DNA of 64,000 bases from CALKJU01 sp046349355 (GTDB taxonomy: Bacteria; Pseudomonadota; Alphaproteobacteria; Geminicoccales; Geminicoccaceae): contig JAXMCM010000028.1 of NCBI GenBank assembly GCA_046349355.1, positions 1-64,000 of the forward strand. Direction: 5' to 3'. Of the stretch, positions 1-8,396 are shown piece after piece. Positions within the stretch are counted from its first letter, which is position 1. Each line of letters starts with the position of its first letter. The position numbers and the translations under genes were made by a program. The notes under the pieces are model-generated. The model saw only the letters and a program-made list of their open reading frames with translations. It searched no databases and was not told where the DNA came from.

Positions 1-283
1 GCACGAACAGCAGGCCTGCCACGAGGAAGTAGGGCACGCTCTCGAGATCGTTCTGCTGGATGCGGCGGACCCGCTCGACGCGCTCGTTGGGCGCCAGCTG
101 CGCCGGGCTGGGATGCGGGTTCAACGGCGTGCGCCGGATGTCCTCGGGCGAGCGGAAGCCGCCGTTCTCGCCGATCATCCGCGCCACGGTGAGCCAGGAC
201 ATCCCGACCGCCTTGAGGATCATCAGCGCCGCCGCGACCGCGTAGGTGGCGAACACCGGATTGCCGAGGCTGAGGGCGTCCAT
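1..283 (-). CDS. MAPEG family membrane protein (partial, 3' end beyond window)
   Basis: The reverse-strand frame opens at the ATG at 283 and runs off the left edge, giving 94 residues. It has a hydrophobic N-terminal helix, then a loop with RSPEDIRR and ERVERVRRIQQNDLES, then a second hydrophobic stretch starting PYFLVAGLLFV. This helix, charged loop with RVRRxxxNDLE, and helix pattern is the signature of MAPEG proteins related to microsomal glutathione S-transferase 1. By family knowledge these are inner-membrane proteins that conjugate or reduce lipophilic electrophiles with glutathione. The gene is divergent from the TetR gene at 406, with about 120 bases between them, so the regulator may control it; no clear operator was found. 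Catalysis cannot be judged from the truncated sequence. Confidence 0.8.
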   Translation of the reverse strand, partial: MDALSLGNPVFATYAVAAALMILKAVGMSWLTVARMIGENGGFRSPEDIRRTPLNPHPSPAQLAPNERVERVRRIQQNDLESVPYFLVAGLLFV

Positions 284-405
284 GGCACGGATACTCCCTG
301 ACCGCGCTCGTCGCTTCTGGACCGTTGGTCGGAAAAGTCAATGCTTCGACATTTTGCCGTCAGCCCAGTAAAGTTGTGCTGTCGGCAACGAGGCGCGGAC
401 GGACG

Positions 406-1083
406 ATGGCGGATCCGGTGGACGGCACGGTCGCGGCTGCGGCCGACAGGCGGGCGGCACGCCGCGAGCGCCGGCGCGAGCGCTCGCGCGAGGAGATCCT
501 CGACGCGGCGCGCACGGTGCTGCTGCGCGACGGCGTCGCCGCCATGACCCTCGAGGCGGTCGCGCGCGAGGCCGGGATGTCGAAGACCGGCCTCTACTAC
601 TACTTCGCCTCCAAGGACGAGCTGGTCTTCGAGCTGGTCTACGGCGTCATCGAGCGCCACGCCCGCGCCGTCGACCAGGCCGTCGCCCGGGCCTACGACG
701 CGCCCACCGCCCTGCGCGCGATCATCCGCGGCACGGTGCAGTCGCTGGCACCGCGCATCGACGACTTCCGCCTGGCCTTCCTGTTCGCCCAGGTGGCCGG
801 CCAGGGCCAGCTGCGCTGGACCCCGGAGCAGTTCGCCCGGCTGCGCCCGCTGAACGAGCTCTGCCTCGGCGGCGCCGCCGGCAAGCTGCGCCACCTCGCC
901 GGCCAGCGCCTCGGCAAGCCGCGCATCGAGCCGCGCCTGCTCGCCTTCCTCGCCTACCTGTCGGCGATCGGCATGCTGACCATGAAGGGCCTCGTCGAGA
1001 GCGTGAACGACCCGCTGGTGTTCACCGACGACCAGCTGGCCGAAGGCCTCGCCCGGGTGTTCGAGGCGGCGGCGGCGACCTGA
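406..1083 (+). CDS. TetR/AcrR family transcriptional regulator
   Basis: 225 residues. After a basic, low-complexity N-terminus (RRAARRERRRERSREE) comes a typical TetR DNA-binding domain: EILDAARTVLLRDGVAAMTL, then the HTH with AREAGMSKTGLYYYFASKDEL. The C-terminal part is helical and family-specific; it should bind a small ligand and dimerise. The ATG at 406 was preferred over an upstream in-frame start at 325 because the added segment is not TetR-like and covers most of the divergent promoter region. The neighbours are a divergent MAPEG gene and a convergent LysE-type exporter, which suggests control of detoxification or efflux. The ligand is unknown. Confidence 0.85.
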   Translation: MADPVDGTVAAAADRRAARRERRRERSREEILDAARTVLLRDGVAAMTLEAVAREAGMSKTGLYYYFASKDELVFELVYGVIERHARAVDQAVARAYDAPTALRAIIRGTVQSLAPRIDDFRLAFLFAQVAGQGQLRWTPEQFARLRPLNELCLGGAAGKLRHLAGQRLGKPRIEPRLLAFLAYLSAIGMLTMKGLVESVNDPLVFTDDQLAEGLARVFEAAAAT

Positions 1084-1093
1084 GCGCCGCCGC

Positions 1094-1765
1094 TCAGTCG
1101 GCGCGCATGAACAGCCGGATGCCGAGCTCGCGGCGCACCTCGTCGGCCAGCCGCAGCCCGAGGAAGACCATGACGCCGCCGGCGAGCCCATCGAGGTAGC
1201 GGGCGAGCCGCAGGTAGTGGGTGCGCGCCACGCCGGTCGAGAACAGCAGCGCCACCGCCCCGTACCACAGCGTCGCCTGGACGCCGATCACCGCGACGAT
1301 GGCGGCGTAGAGCCAGGCCGGCGCGTGCGCCGGCACCGCCACCAGGAAGGCGCTGGTCCAGAACACCGCCGACTTGGGATTGCTCAGCGTCGTCAGCAGC
1401 CCGGCCGCGAACGGCCGCCGCCCGGCCATTGCCGGCCGCTGCACTTCGCCGTCGACCGCGCCCTGGCGCCGCCAGCCGGCGCGCAGCATCCGCACCCCGA
1501 CATAGACGAGGTAGGCTGCCCCCAGCAGGCGCAGGATCCGGTAGAGCCAGCCCGCCTCGAGCAGCACCGCCCCGAAGCCCCACAGCGACAGCACCACCCA
1601 GACCAGCGACGCGGTCACCACCCCGCCCATGGCCGCCAGCCCGTCGCGCCGCGACGCGGTCGCCGACAGCCAGCTGACCACCACGGTGTTCGGTCCGGGC
1701 AGCATCGCCATCAGCAGGTGCATGCCGGCGAGCGTCAGCAGGCTGGGGAGGTAGTCCACCGGCAT
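1094..1765 (-). CDS. LysE/RhtB family amino-acid exporter
   Basis: 223 residues, all hydrophobic helices, close to the usual length of about 205-220 for LysE/RhtB exporters. The family hallmark PGPN is present near the N-terminus in MAMLPGPNTVVVSW, followed by the small-residue-rich second helix and a charged cytoplasmic loop (RAGWRRQGAVDGEVQRP) that is somewhat longer than usual. The ATG at 1765 gives a start directly before the first membrane helix; an in-frame ATG at 1792 would add nine non-hydrophobic residues. By family knowledge it exports amino acids or related metabolites through the inner membrane. It converges on the TetR gene, leaving 10 bases between the two stop codons. The substrate cannot be predicted. 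Confidence 0.85.
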   Translation of the reverse strand: MPVDYLPSLLTLAGMHLLMAMLPGPNTVVVSWLSATASRRDGLAAMGGVVTASLVWVVLSLWGFGAVLLEAGWLYRILRLLGAAYLVYVGVRMLRAGWRRQGAVDGEVQRPAMAGRRPFAAGLLTTLSNPKSAVFWTSAFLVAVPAHAPAWLYAAIVAVIGVQATLWYGAVALLFSTGVARTHYLRLARYLDGLAGGVMVFLGLRLADEVRRELGIRLFMRAD

Positions 1766-1902
1766 GGCCTCTGCGGAAGGCGGGTGGCACACGGGTAGCG
1801 CGCCGCGCGCCGCGGCGAAACGCCGGATCGGCGATCAACGGCCAGTGACCCGCGGAAACGCCCCGCGAGATCCTTGCCGCCGCGGTCATGATCGTCGCGG
1901 CA

Positions 1903-1936
1903 GCAAAAGGGGTCGCCGGGTTTGCCCCGGCGACCC
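1903..1936 (-). terminator. Rho-independent terminator of the RTX gene
   Basis: Read on the reverse strand, an 11-base perfect stem (GGGTCGCCGGG pairing with CCCGGCGACCC, 1936-1926 and 1920-1910) closes on the loop GCAAA and is followed by CTTTTGC. It lies about 47 bases past the stop codon of the RTX gene at 1983, in the orientation of that gene. Confidence 0.75.
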
Positions 1937-1982
1937 AGGGACCGCAAAGGCGGCCGATGGGGGCCCGGACGGCCCGCCAGCG

Positions 1983-3131
1983 CTACATGATGAACCAGGT
2001 CGACGAGGGCGTCAGGCCCGCGGTGAGCTGGATCTCGAACTCGGCGGCACTGTCGGCATCGGTGCTGCCGCGGATGATGGTGACGCCGCCCGACACGTAG
2101 TAGCCGAGCTGCCCGGCCCCGGTCAGCGCCGCGGCCCCCTTCCAGGTGAAGGCATCGTCGGCCGACGTCGATGTCTTGGCATCGATCGCCGAGAGGTCGA
2201 TGCGGTCGCCCTGCGCGAAGACGAAGTCGAGGATGCGGTCGCGGGCGGCGCCGAGGCCGCTGTCGCCATCGTCGAAGACGAAGGTATCGCCGCTCGCGCC
2301 ACCGTACATGTAGTCGGTGTCGAGGCCGCCGGTCAGCCGGTCGCCGCTGGCGCCGCCGTACAGGTAGTCCTGGCCGGTCACACCCTCGAGCGTGTCGACG
2401 CCGTTGCCGCCGTCGAGGGTATCGGTGCCGTTGTTGCCGTGGACCTTGTCGTTGCCGTCGCCGCCATAGACCGTGTCGTTGCCATTGCCGCCCGTGGCGA
2501 AGTCGTTCTGGTTGCCGCCATAGACCCGGTCGTTGCCTTCATCCCCGTGGGTGCGGTCGTTGCCGTCGCCACCGAAGACCGAGTCGTTGCCGCCACCGCC
2601 GTAGATGCGATCGTTGCCGCCGAGCGCGCTCAGCGTCTCGCCTGCCGACGACGCGACGATGACGTCGTTGCCGTTGGTCCCGGCGCGGTTGAACGGATTG
2701 GCCTCGCCGTCGGTGAAGATCAGCTTGAAGTAGGAGGAATAGTACTCCCAGCTCTCGATCGCGACGCGGTCGGCGGAGCCGTTCTTCGTGATGAACAGGT
2801 CGCCGTCGTCGAGCTCGAACGCGACCTGCGAGCTCGCCAGATCCGTGAACCGCACGACGTTCGAGTCGTAGTACTCCCAGGATATGTAGTCCTGGCCGAA
2901 GTTGCCGGAGAACTCGTAGACGTCGTTGCCGCTGCCTCCCTCCAGCCAGTCGTTGTCGGCGCCACCGACGATCGTATCCGAGTTGCTTCCGCCGTAGATG
3001 GTATCGTTGCCCGACCCGCCGTACAGTTTGTCCCTTCCCGAACCACTGTAGTAGTATCCGCCGTAAATGTAGTCATCGCTCGACGTACCGACAATCGAGT
3101 CGTCGCCGACAGTGCCGACAAATTGAGCCAT
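1983..3131 (-). CDS. RTX repeat protein with serralysin-type C-terminal domain
   Basis: 382 residues. The chain opens MAQFVGTVGDDSIVG with no signal peptide and then carries many glycine-aspartate nonapeptides of the GGxGxDxUx type (for example LYGGSGNDTIYGGSN, VYGGNQNDFATGGNGND), which form calcium-filled beta-rolls. Between two repeat blocks is a roughly 90-residue beta-rich insert. The C-terminus (ILDFVFAQGDRIDLSAID, later DADSAAEFEIQL) matches the peptidase M10 serralysin C-terminal domain, which carries the type I secretion signal. No zinc-protease motif (HExxH) is present, so this is the export and calcium module without a catalytic domain. The ATG at 3131 is chosen because of a good Shine-Dalgarno (AAGGTGGGG) just upstream. 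It is probably secreted; no secretion ABC genes are nearby. Confidence 0.88.
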   Translation of the reverse strand: MAQFVGTVGDDSIVGTSSDDYIYGGYYYSGSGRDKLYGGSGNDTIYGGSNSDTIVGGADNDWLEGGSGNDVYEFSGNFGQDYISWEYYDSNVVRFTDLASSQVAFELDDGDLFITKNGSADRVAIESWEYYSSYFKLIFTDGEANPFNRAGTNGNDVIVASSAGETLSALGGNDRIYGGGGNDSVFGGDGNDRTHGDEGNDRVYGGNQNDFATGGNGNDTVYGGDGNDKVHGNNGTDTLDGGNGVDTLEGVTGQDYLYGGASGDRLTGGLDTDYMYGGASGDTFVFDDGDSGLGAARDRILDFVFAQGDRIDLSAIDAKTSTSADDAFTWKGAAALTGAGQLGYYVSGGVTIIRGSTDADSAAEFEIQLTAGLTPSSTWFIM

Positions 3132-3938
3132 TTCACCCCACCTTTTCACGTTCCACTTGGGCGTGTTTGCAGCCTCCCGCCGAGCGGTACTGCTCGCGCC
3201 CGACATGAACCCCTCACGCTATAGCAAGCGCGTTCGGTGGTGTATATACGTCAAAATAAGTAGATGTTGACCGTCGAGAGTCTCTACCCGCTGCATCAAT
3301 TCAACCTATACAAACAAGATACCGCAGCGCTGAGGTACGAATAGAGCCAAACTGGAAGGAGCGTCCATGTATTCTCCCAAGGCGTGACTTCGCTTGCCGC
3401 ATGACGGTGTCGCGCTTTGTCCGCTACTTGGCTTTTTGTCCGACTCGCGATGCGGGCCCCGACACCAGATCCAAGCAATCCGGCAATGAAGCCGCCAGGT
3501 CCGGCCAGGACGCTGTGGATGAGACTCTGCTTTATTTGCTATTCCGTGCTTCAAGGATCACTTGATCGTCAATCTCCTCAATCAAGGTTTCACGCTTGCA
3601 GCCGGAAGCGTTGAGTTCTGAGCGCCGGCCGGCGGCGGCACGCGCCGGGCTCCCGTCCGTCCCGGCCGACCAGTCCGAGCTGCATCAGATCTCCCTCATG
3701 CACGACGAAGGTGAACCCGCCGGGCGGATATTGGCGTGACGGGGCGGCGGCACCGTCGTCTCGCCGCAGGCGCGGGCCGGGCCACGGTGGTGATCGTGCG
3801 CCGCCAGCGCATCACGCCCGCGCGACCCCGCCGTGATCGCTGCCTCCGCCGGCGGGGTCCCGGGCGTAGGGCCCGATGAGGCGGTTCCCGCGGCCCTCCC
3901 GGTCGCGGCGGCCGCCGGTCGGACCTGAGGAGACATCG
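3132..3938. other. Intergenic stretch, AT-richer, no convincing gene
   Basis: About 800 bases between divergent genes. Positions 3230-3600 are clearly less GC-rich than the flanks and have no frame with a convincing protein. A 42-codon frame with a TTG start at 3611 and stop at 3737-3739 on the + strand has a weak GGA before it and could be a small gene or the tail of a lost one. The RTX promoter should lie near 3150-3260 on the reverse strand, but no clear -35/-10 pair was found. Confidence 0.4.
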
Positions 3939-4799
3939 ATGCAGTTCGTTGGAGCAGGCTCGGAGCGGACGGGCGTCAGCCGGCGCGGCTTGCTGGGTGC
4001 CGGCGCGGCCGCCGCCGCCCTCGCCGCCGCCGGACCGGCCGGGGCCGCGGTCGGCGATGCCGATATCCTGAACTTCGCCCTCAACCTCGAATATCTGGAA
4101 GCCGAGTTCTACCTGCGCGCCGCCTTCGGTCGCGGCCTCGATGACGGGCAGACCGGCGGCACCGGCACGCGCGGTGCGGTCACCGGCGGGCGGCAGGTGC
4201 CGTTCGCCAGCCGGCTGATCCGCGAGTACGCCCAGGAGATCGCCCGCGACGAGGCGGCGCATGTCCGCTTCCTGCGGCGGACGCTGGGCGCGGCGGCGGT
4301 GGCGCGGCCGCGCATCGACCTGCGCGCCAGCTTCACCAACGCCGCCCGCGCCGCCGGCCTCGTCGGGCCCGGCGAGAGCTTCGATCCGTTCGCCAGCGAG
4401 GACGGCTTCCTGCTCGGCGCCTTCGTCTTCGAGGATGTCGGCGTCACCGCCTACAAGGGGGCGGCGACGCTGATCGCCGCCAAGCCGGTGCTCGACGCCG
4501 CCGCCGGGATCCTCGCCGTCGAGGCCTACCACGCCGGCGAGATCCGCACCCTGCTGCGCGCGCGCGGCCTCGTCGCCCAGGCGCGCAAGATCTCCGACCT
4601 GCGCGACGCCGCCGACGGCCGCGGCGACAAGGACCGCGGCGTGGTCGATGCCAACTGGGAGGCCGACATCGTGCCGACCGACGGCAACGGCCTCGCCTTC
4701 GGCCGCAGCGCCTCGCAGGTCCTCGACATCGTCTATCTCGGCGGGGCCGCCGCCGGCTTCGGCTTCTTCCCCGCCCGGCTGAACGGGGCGATCCGCTAG
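3939..4799 (+). CDS. Tat-exported ferritin-like domain protein
   Basis: 286 residues. The N-terminus has a twin-arginine signal, SRRGLLGAGAAAAALAAAG, ending near AAVGDA. The mature part begins ILNFALNLEYLEAEFY and has glutamate/histidine motifs ARDEAAHVRFLR and AVEAYHAGEIR, the four-helix diiron pattern of the Ferritin_2 family (PF13668), which also contains plant desiccation-related PCC13-62 proteins. The start at 3939 is preceded by CTGAGGAG. By family knowledge it is a periplasmic iron-binding or redox protein, often linked to desiccation or oxidative stress; the reaction is unknown. It is flanked by a low-coding stretch and an opposite-strand small gene, so it appears monocistronic. Confidence 0.82.
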   Translation: MQFVGAGSERTGVSRRGLLGAGAAAAALAAAGPAGAAVGDADILNFALNLEYLEAEFYLRAAFGRGLDDGQTGGTGTRGAVTGGRQVPFASRLIREYAQEIARDEAAHVRFLRRTLGAAAVARPRIDLRASFTNAARAAGLVGPGESFDPFASEDGFLLGAFVFEDVGVTAYKGAATLIAAKPVLDAAAGILAVEAYHAGEIRTLLRARGLVAQARKISDLRDAADGRGDKDRGVVDANWEADIVPTDGNGLAFGRSASQVLDIVYLGGAAAGFGFFPARLNGAIR

Positions 4800-4843
4800 G
4801 GCCGCTCCTCCGGCGGCGGTCCCCCCGGCCGCCGCCGGGTCCC

Positions 4844-5056
4844 TCAGGGCGTGCGGTGCCCCTGCGCCGGCGGCTTGCGCTCGATGCGGAAGCCGCACTG
4901 CTCGAGATGGCGCACGATCGCCGCGGCGACGATGCGGAACTCGTCGATCGCCGGGCCCCAGCCGGTGTCCCGCCGGCCCGGCTTCGGCAGGCTGCGCTGC
5001 TTGCGCGCCAGGGCGAAGGCGATCGTGTCGACGAGGTCCTGGCGCGGGTCGGGCAT
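4844..5056 (-). CDS. Small conserved-looking protein, 70 aa
   Basis: The frame from the ATG at 5056 (MPDPRQDLVDTIAFALARKQ) to the TGA at 4844 gives 70 residues, soluble, with one cysteine (EQCGF) and a basic tail. The composition and third-base GC bias look coding, and the product reads as a small helical domain. No function is recognised. The same frame stays open upstream to 5422, but that part would overlap the oppositely oriented DUF4242 gene and looks non-coding. It lies convergent to the ferritin-like gene. Confidence 0.6.
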   Translation of the reverse strand: MPDPRQDLVDTIAFALARKQRSLPKPGRRDTGWGPAIDEFRIVAAAIVRHLEQCGFRIERKPPAQGHRTP

Positions 5057-5224
5057 GGCGCCAGCGTGCATGAGAACATAACGGGAACACAAGCCTCCAC
5101 TTGCCGCGCGACAAGGCTGAAACGAAGCCCGCCCGCCGGCGTACGGCCGCAACATGGCTGCCCCATAGGCTCGGCAACGGCCGGCGCATTGGGTGCCGGC
5201 CAGGCTGAGGAAAGGCCATCCGCC

Positions 5225-5500
5225 ATGCCCCTCTACGTTATCGAGCGCGAGGTTCCCGGAGCCGGCAAGCTGGGACCGGAGGCGCTGCAGGCCATCGCCG
5301 CGAAATCCAACGCCGTCGTCGCCGGTCTCGGCGAGCCCTACCGCTGGATCACCAGCTACGCCGCCGGCGACAGGATCTACTGCATCCACGAGGCCGAGAG
5401 TGCCGAGGTCGTCCGCCGCCACGCCCGCGAGGGCGGCTTCCCGGCCGACCGCGTGAGCGAGCTGGGCGCCACCTTCGGTCCCGAGACCGCCAGGGGCTGA
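5225..5500 (+). CDS. DUF4242 family small protein
   Basis: 91 residues, MPLYVIEREVPGAGKLGPEA, with the later segment YCIHEAESAEVVRRHAREGG. This is the DUF4242 / SCO4226-like pattern, a ferredoxin-like alpha-beta fold. The family has nickel-binding members in Streptomyces, but its function in Proteobacteria is unknown. The ATG is preceded by GAGGAAAGG. Two perfect palindromes lie just downstream of its stop (5521-5566), so it and the next gene may be separately regulated. Confidence 0.78.
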   Translation: MPLYVIEREVPGAGKLGPEALQAIAAKSNAVVAGLGEPYRWITSYAAGDRIYCIHEAESAEVVRRHAREGGFPADRVSELGATFGPETARG

Positions 5501-5520
5501 ACCGCCCGGCAGCAGCCCCT

Positions 5521-5566
5521 GTGACGCGCGTCACCCCAAGGTCTCGACCCGGGTGACGCGCGTCAC
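5521..5566. promoter_or_regulatory. Twin 14-bp palindromes, probable operators
   Basis: The perfect palindrome GTGACGCGCGTCAC occurs twice, at 5521-5534 and 5553-5566. The copies are 32 bases apart centre to centre, about three helical turns, so two dimers could bind on one DNA face. They lie 20 bases after one gene and about 140 bases before the secreted-protein gene at 5704. No cognate regulator is identified. Confidence 0.6.
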
Positions 5567-5703
5567 CGCAAGTCCACCTGCGACGTTGTCAGTATTCGTC
5601 ACCCGATGTCCTGGTGCCGGCCGCACTTTTGTCTGTGCAACCTCATGGGGTCACAGGCAAGGTCAGGTGCCGTCCCGGGTTCACCAGCAACGGAGTCCCG
5701 ACG

Positions 5704-6225
5704 ATGAAGCTGCCTGTGCTGATGCTGTCCGCCCTGGTCTGCGGCGGCGCCTGCCTGCCCCTGGCCGATGCCGAGGCCGGCCTGGTGATCACGACGCGCT
5801 CCGGCATCGAGTGCGTCAAGCTCGGCGATACCACCCCCGACATCCTCTACAACGGAACCGGCGCCTACAACGACGGCGGCAACACGGTGAACTATGCCTG
5901 CCCGCTCAACGGCCACTTCCTGAACCTGAACGGCCCCTTCTATTTCGACACGGCCTACTGGTGGGCCGTCGTCGACGACGGCAGCAGTGCCGCCAACATC
6001 ACCTGTTATGTCAGCACCTGCACCGAAGGCGGCGTCTGCACCAGCAGCACGACGCGTTCGAGCAGCGGGGTCGGCAACGCCCAGTACCTGTCGTCGGTCG
6101 GCGAGCCCATCCCGTTCGCCATCGCCAACTACACCAACGCGCTGATGCTCCGCTGCAGCGTCCCGGCCAAGGTCGGCGGCGCCCGCTCCGGCATCCGCAA
6201 GTACACGCTCTACGCCTTCGACTGA
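5704..6225 (+). CDS. Secreted hypothetical protein with conserved cysteines
   Basis: 173 residues. The Sec signal MKLPVLMLSALVCGGACLPL is followed by ADAEAG, giving a likely cut before GLVITTRSG. The mature chain is rich in aromatic, Asn and Thr residues and has six cysteines (one each in IECVK, NYACP and RCSVP, plus three in the cluster TCYVSTCTEGGVC) that probably form disulfides in the periplasm or outside. It reads as a small beta-sandwich; no family is recognised. The ATG at 5704 is preceded by GGAG. Transcription probably starts between here and the twin palindromes at 5521-5566. It is followed by a cupin gene 107 bases on, on the same strand. Confidence 0.72.
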   Translation: MKLPVLMLSALVCGGACLPLADAEAGLVITTRSGIECVKLGDTTPDILYNGTGAYNDGGNTVNYACPLNGHFLNLNGPFYFDTAYWWAVVDDGSSAANITCYVSTCTEGGVCTSSTTRSSSGVGNAQYLSSVGEPIPFAIANYTNALMLRCSVPAKVGGARSGIRKYTLYAFD

Positions 6226-6332
6226 CCGGCCCGGCCGGCGGCGGGCCGCCGCCGCGCTGCCGCTGGCGCTCGCCTCGCCGTCCCGGCCGGCCCATACTCC
6301 GGCCGTCAGGACGCGAGGCGGGAGCACGGTCG

Positions 6333-6755
6333 ATGCAAGAGACGATCAGGATGGGCGGGATCGAGCTGCGCTTCCTCGAGGACCGCGGCGGCACCGGCGG
6401 TGGCCTCGACCTGTTCGAGATGACCCTGCAGCCGAACGCCCGCATGCCGGTGCCGCACTACCACGACCATTGGGACGAGGCGGTCTACGGCCTGGGCGGG
6501 GTCTCGACCTGGCGCATCGGCGAGGGCGCGGTCGAGCTGCGGCCGGGCCAGTCGATCTTCATCCGCCGCGGCATCGTCCACGGCTTCGACAACCGCAGCG
6601 ACGCCCCGGCGAAGTGCCTGTGCATCCTCACGCCCGGCGCCCTCGGACCGCAATACTTCCGCGAGATGGCCGGCCTGCTCGAAGGCGGCCGTCCCGACCC
6701 CGAGGCGCTCAAGGCCGTCATGCTGCGCTACGGCCTGATCCCCGTCCCCGGCTGA
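6333..6755 (+). CDS. Cupin domain protein
   Basis: 140 residues forming one cupin barrel. Motif 1 is seen as PHYHDHWDEAVYGLGG (two or three His plus Glu as metal ligands) and motif 2 as PGQSIFIRRGIVHGFDN (third His). The C-terminal part LTPGALGPQYFREMAGLLEG is typical of small stand-alone cupins. The substrate and metal are unknown; such proteins act as isomerases, dioxygenases or sugar/quercetin-binding proteins. The ATG at 6333 follows a gene-free gap with GGAGC nearby. It is convergent with the decarboxylase gene at 6893. Confidence 0.85.
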   Translation: MQETIRMGGIELRFLEDRGGTGGGLDLFEMTLQPNARMPVPHYHDHWDEAVYGLGGVSTWRIGEGAVELRPGQSIFIRRGIVHGFDNRSDAPAKCLCILTPGALGPQYFREMAGLLEGGRPDPEALKAVMLRYGLIPVPG

Positions 6756-6892
6756 CCCGCCGCGGAACGACCCTGGCCGCCGCCCGTTGGGAGCGCGGAG
6801 GTACGGGGCAGCTGGTGTTCTTGCTGTCTCCGCCAGCCTTGCCGGCGGCCGAAGAAGGACAGCGTCAGGCCCCGGACCCGTAACCTTCCCGC

Positions 6893-8299
6893 CTACCCTT
6901 CCGCCCGCACCGCCCGCCACGCCGCGACGATGCCCTCGACCGCGCGCAGGCCCTGCGCGTCGTCGGTCGCCCAGGACGATACCGACAGCCGCATCGCCTG
7001 GCGCCCTTTCCACCGCGCCCCGCCGGCGAACAGCACGCCGTCCTGCTGGATCCGCGCGATGGTCCGCTCGGTCAGCCGGTCGCCGGCGGCGTCGTCGCCG
7101 TCCGCACCGAAGCGGACGACCACCTGGTTCAGCACGACCTCGTTGAGCACGGCGATGCCCGGCTCGGCGCGCAGCCGTTCCGCCATCAGCGCCGCCGTCC
7201 GGCAGTTGCCCTCGACCAGCCTGGCGATGCCGTCGGCCCCCAGGTGCCGCAGCATGGCCCAGGTCGGAAAGCCGCGCGCCCGCCGCGACAGCTCGGGAAC
7301 GTAGTGGCTGGGATCGCGCTCGCCCGCCGCCGTCGCCGGCAGGTAGCTGGCGGCGATGGTCATCGCCCGGCGATGCGCCTCGGCGTCGCGGACGATGGCG
7401 TAGCCCGTGTCGTAAGGCGTCTGCAGCCATTTGTGCCCGTCGGTGGCCCAGCTGTCGGCGAGCTCGACGCCCTGGGCCAGATGCTGCCGCGCCGGGCAGG
7501 CCCTGACCCACAGGCCGAACGCCCCGTCGACATGGATCCAGGCCCCCGCCGCTCGGGCCGCCGGCACCAGCGCCGGAAACGGATCGAACGCCCCAGTATT
7601 GAGCTGTCCCGCCTGCAGCACGGCGATGCAGGGCCCCGTCACGCCCGCGGCCTTGCCCGCGAAGTCGTCCGCCTCGATCCGCCCCTGCGCGTCGGTCGCC
7701 ACCCGCACCACCCGCTGGTGCCCCATCCCCAGCATCTGCAGCGCCGCGAACACGGTGCTGTGCGCGTCGTCGCCGATCAGCACGGTGATCGGCGGGGCGC
7801 CGAACAGCCCTTGCGCCTCGACGTCCCAGCCGACCCGCCGCAGCACCTCGCCCCGCGCCGCGGCGAGGCCCACCATGTTGGCGACCGTGGCCCCGGTGAC
7901 GAAGCCGACCGAGCAGCTCGGCGGCAGGTCGAGCAGCTCCAGCATCCAGCGGGCCGCCACCGCCTCGGCCGCGGCCGCCGCCGGCGAGGCCTGGTGGTTG
8001 CCGGCGTTCTGCCCCCAGGCGCCGGTCAGCCAGTCGGCCGCCACGCCCACCGGGTGCGAGCCGCCGATCACCCAGCCGAAGAAGCGCGGGCCCGTCGTCG
8101 CGTTGAGCCCGGGCTCGGCCAGCCGGACCAGCTCGGCGAGGACCGCCTCCGCTGCGGCACCGCCCGCCGGCAGCGGCTGGTCGAAGGACCGCCGCGCCGT
8201 GGCGAAGTCGACCAGCGGCCGCTGCGGCCGGTCGCCGACGCCTTCGCGGTAGCGGATGGCCGCCTCGGCCGCCGCGCGCAGGATGGCGAGCTTGTCCAT
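6893..8299 (-). CDS. PLP-dependent group II decarboxylase
   Basis: 468 residues. The fold-type I signature DGHKWLQTPYD places the PLP-binding lysine at residue 290; upstream are GFVTGATVANM (cofactor-phosphate region) and HVDGAFGLW (the aspartate contacting the pyridine ring). This is the aromatic-L-amino-acid / glutamate decarboxylase family (PF00282). The ATG at 8299 was chosen because it begins the alignable region (MDKLAILRAAAEAAIRYREG); the frame stays open upstream but that part would run through the divergent gene. It probably decarboxylates an aromatic or similar amino acid in the cytoplasm; the substrate is not determined. It is divergent from the isonitrile hydratase-like gene at 8397. 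Confidence 0.88.
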   Translation of the reverse strand: MDKLAILRAAAEAAIRYREGVGDRPQRPLVDFATARRSFDQPLPAGGAAAEAVLAELVRLAEPGLNATTGPRFFGWVIGGSHPVGVAADWLTGAWGQNAGNHQASPAAAAAEAVAARWMLELLDLPPSCSVGFVTGATVANMVGLAAARGEVLRRVGWDVEAQGLFGAPPITVLIGDDAHSTVFAALQMLGMGHQRVVRVATDAQGRIEADDFAGKAAGVTGPCIAVLQAGQLNTGAFDPFPALVPAARAAGAWIHVDGAFGLWVRACPARQHLAQGVELADSWATDGHKWLQTPYDTGYAIVRDAEAHRRAMTIAASYLPATAAGERDPSHYVPELSRRARGFPTWAMLRHLGADGIARLVEGNCRTAALMAERLRAEPGIAVLNEVVLNQVVVRFGADGDDAAGDRLTERTIARIQQDGVLFAGGARWKGRQAMRLSVSSWATDDAQGLRAVEGIVAAWRAVRAEG

Positions 8300-8396
8300 C
8301 GTCTGGCTCCCCGGTCGGTCGTGCCGGTCCCGCAGGACAGGCTTGTGCCGGCCTGCCGGGTCAGCGATGTCATTCTCCTGTTTCCGGAGGATGTCG

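Noticed and set aside
223..1191. Long reverse-strand open frame (322 codons) over the TetR gene
   Set aside because: It is the antisense shadow of a clear TetR gene; its product is low-complexity and matches no protein.
2171..2662. Arg/Cys-rich frame inside the RTX gene at 1983
   Set aside because: Periodic composition mirrors the RTX repeats on the other strand.
1983..3131. RTX protein as a serralysin protease
   Set aside because: The C-terminal domain is serralysin-like, but no HExxH zinc site exists in the chain.
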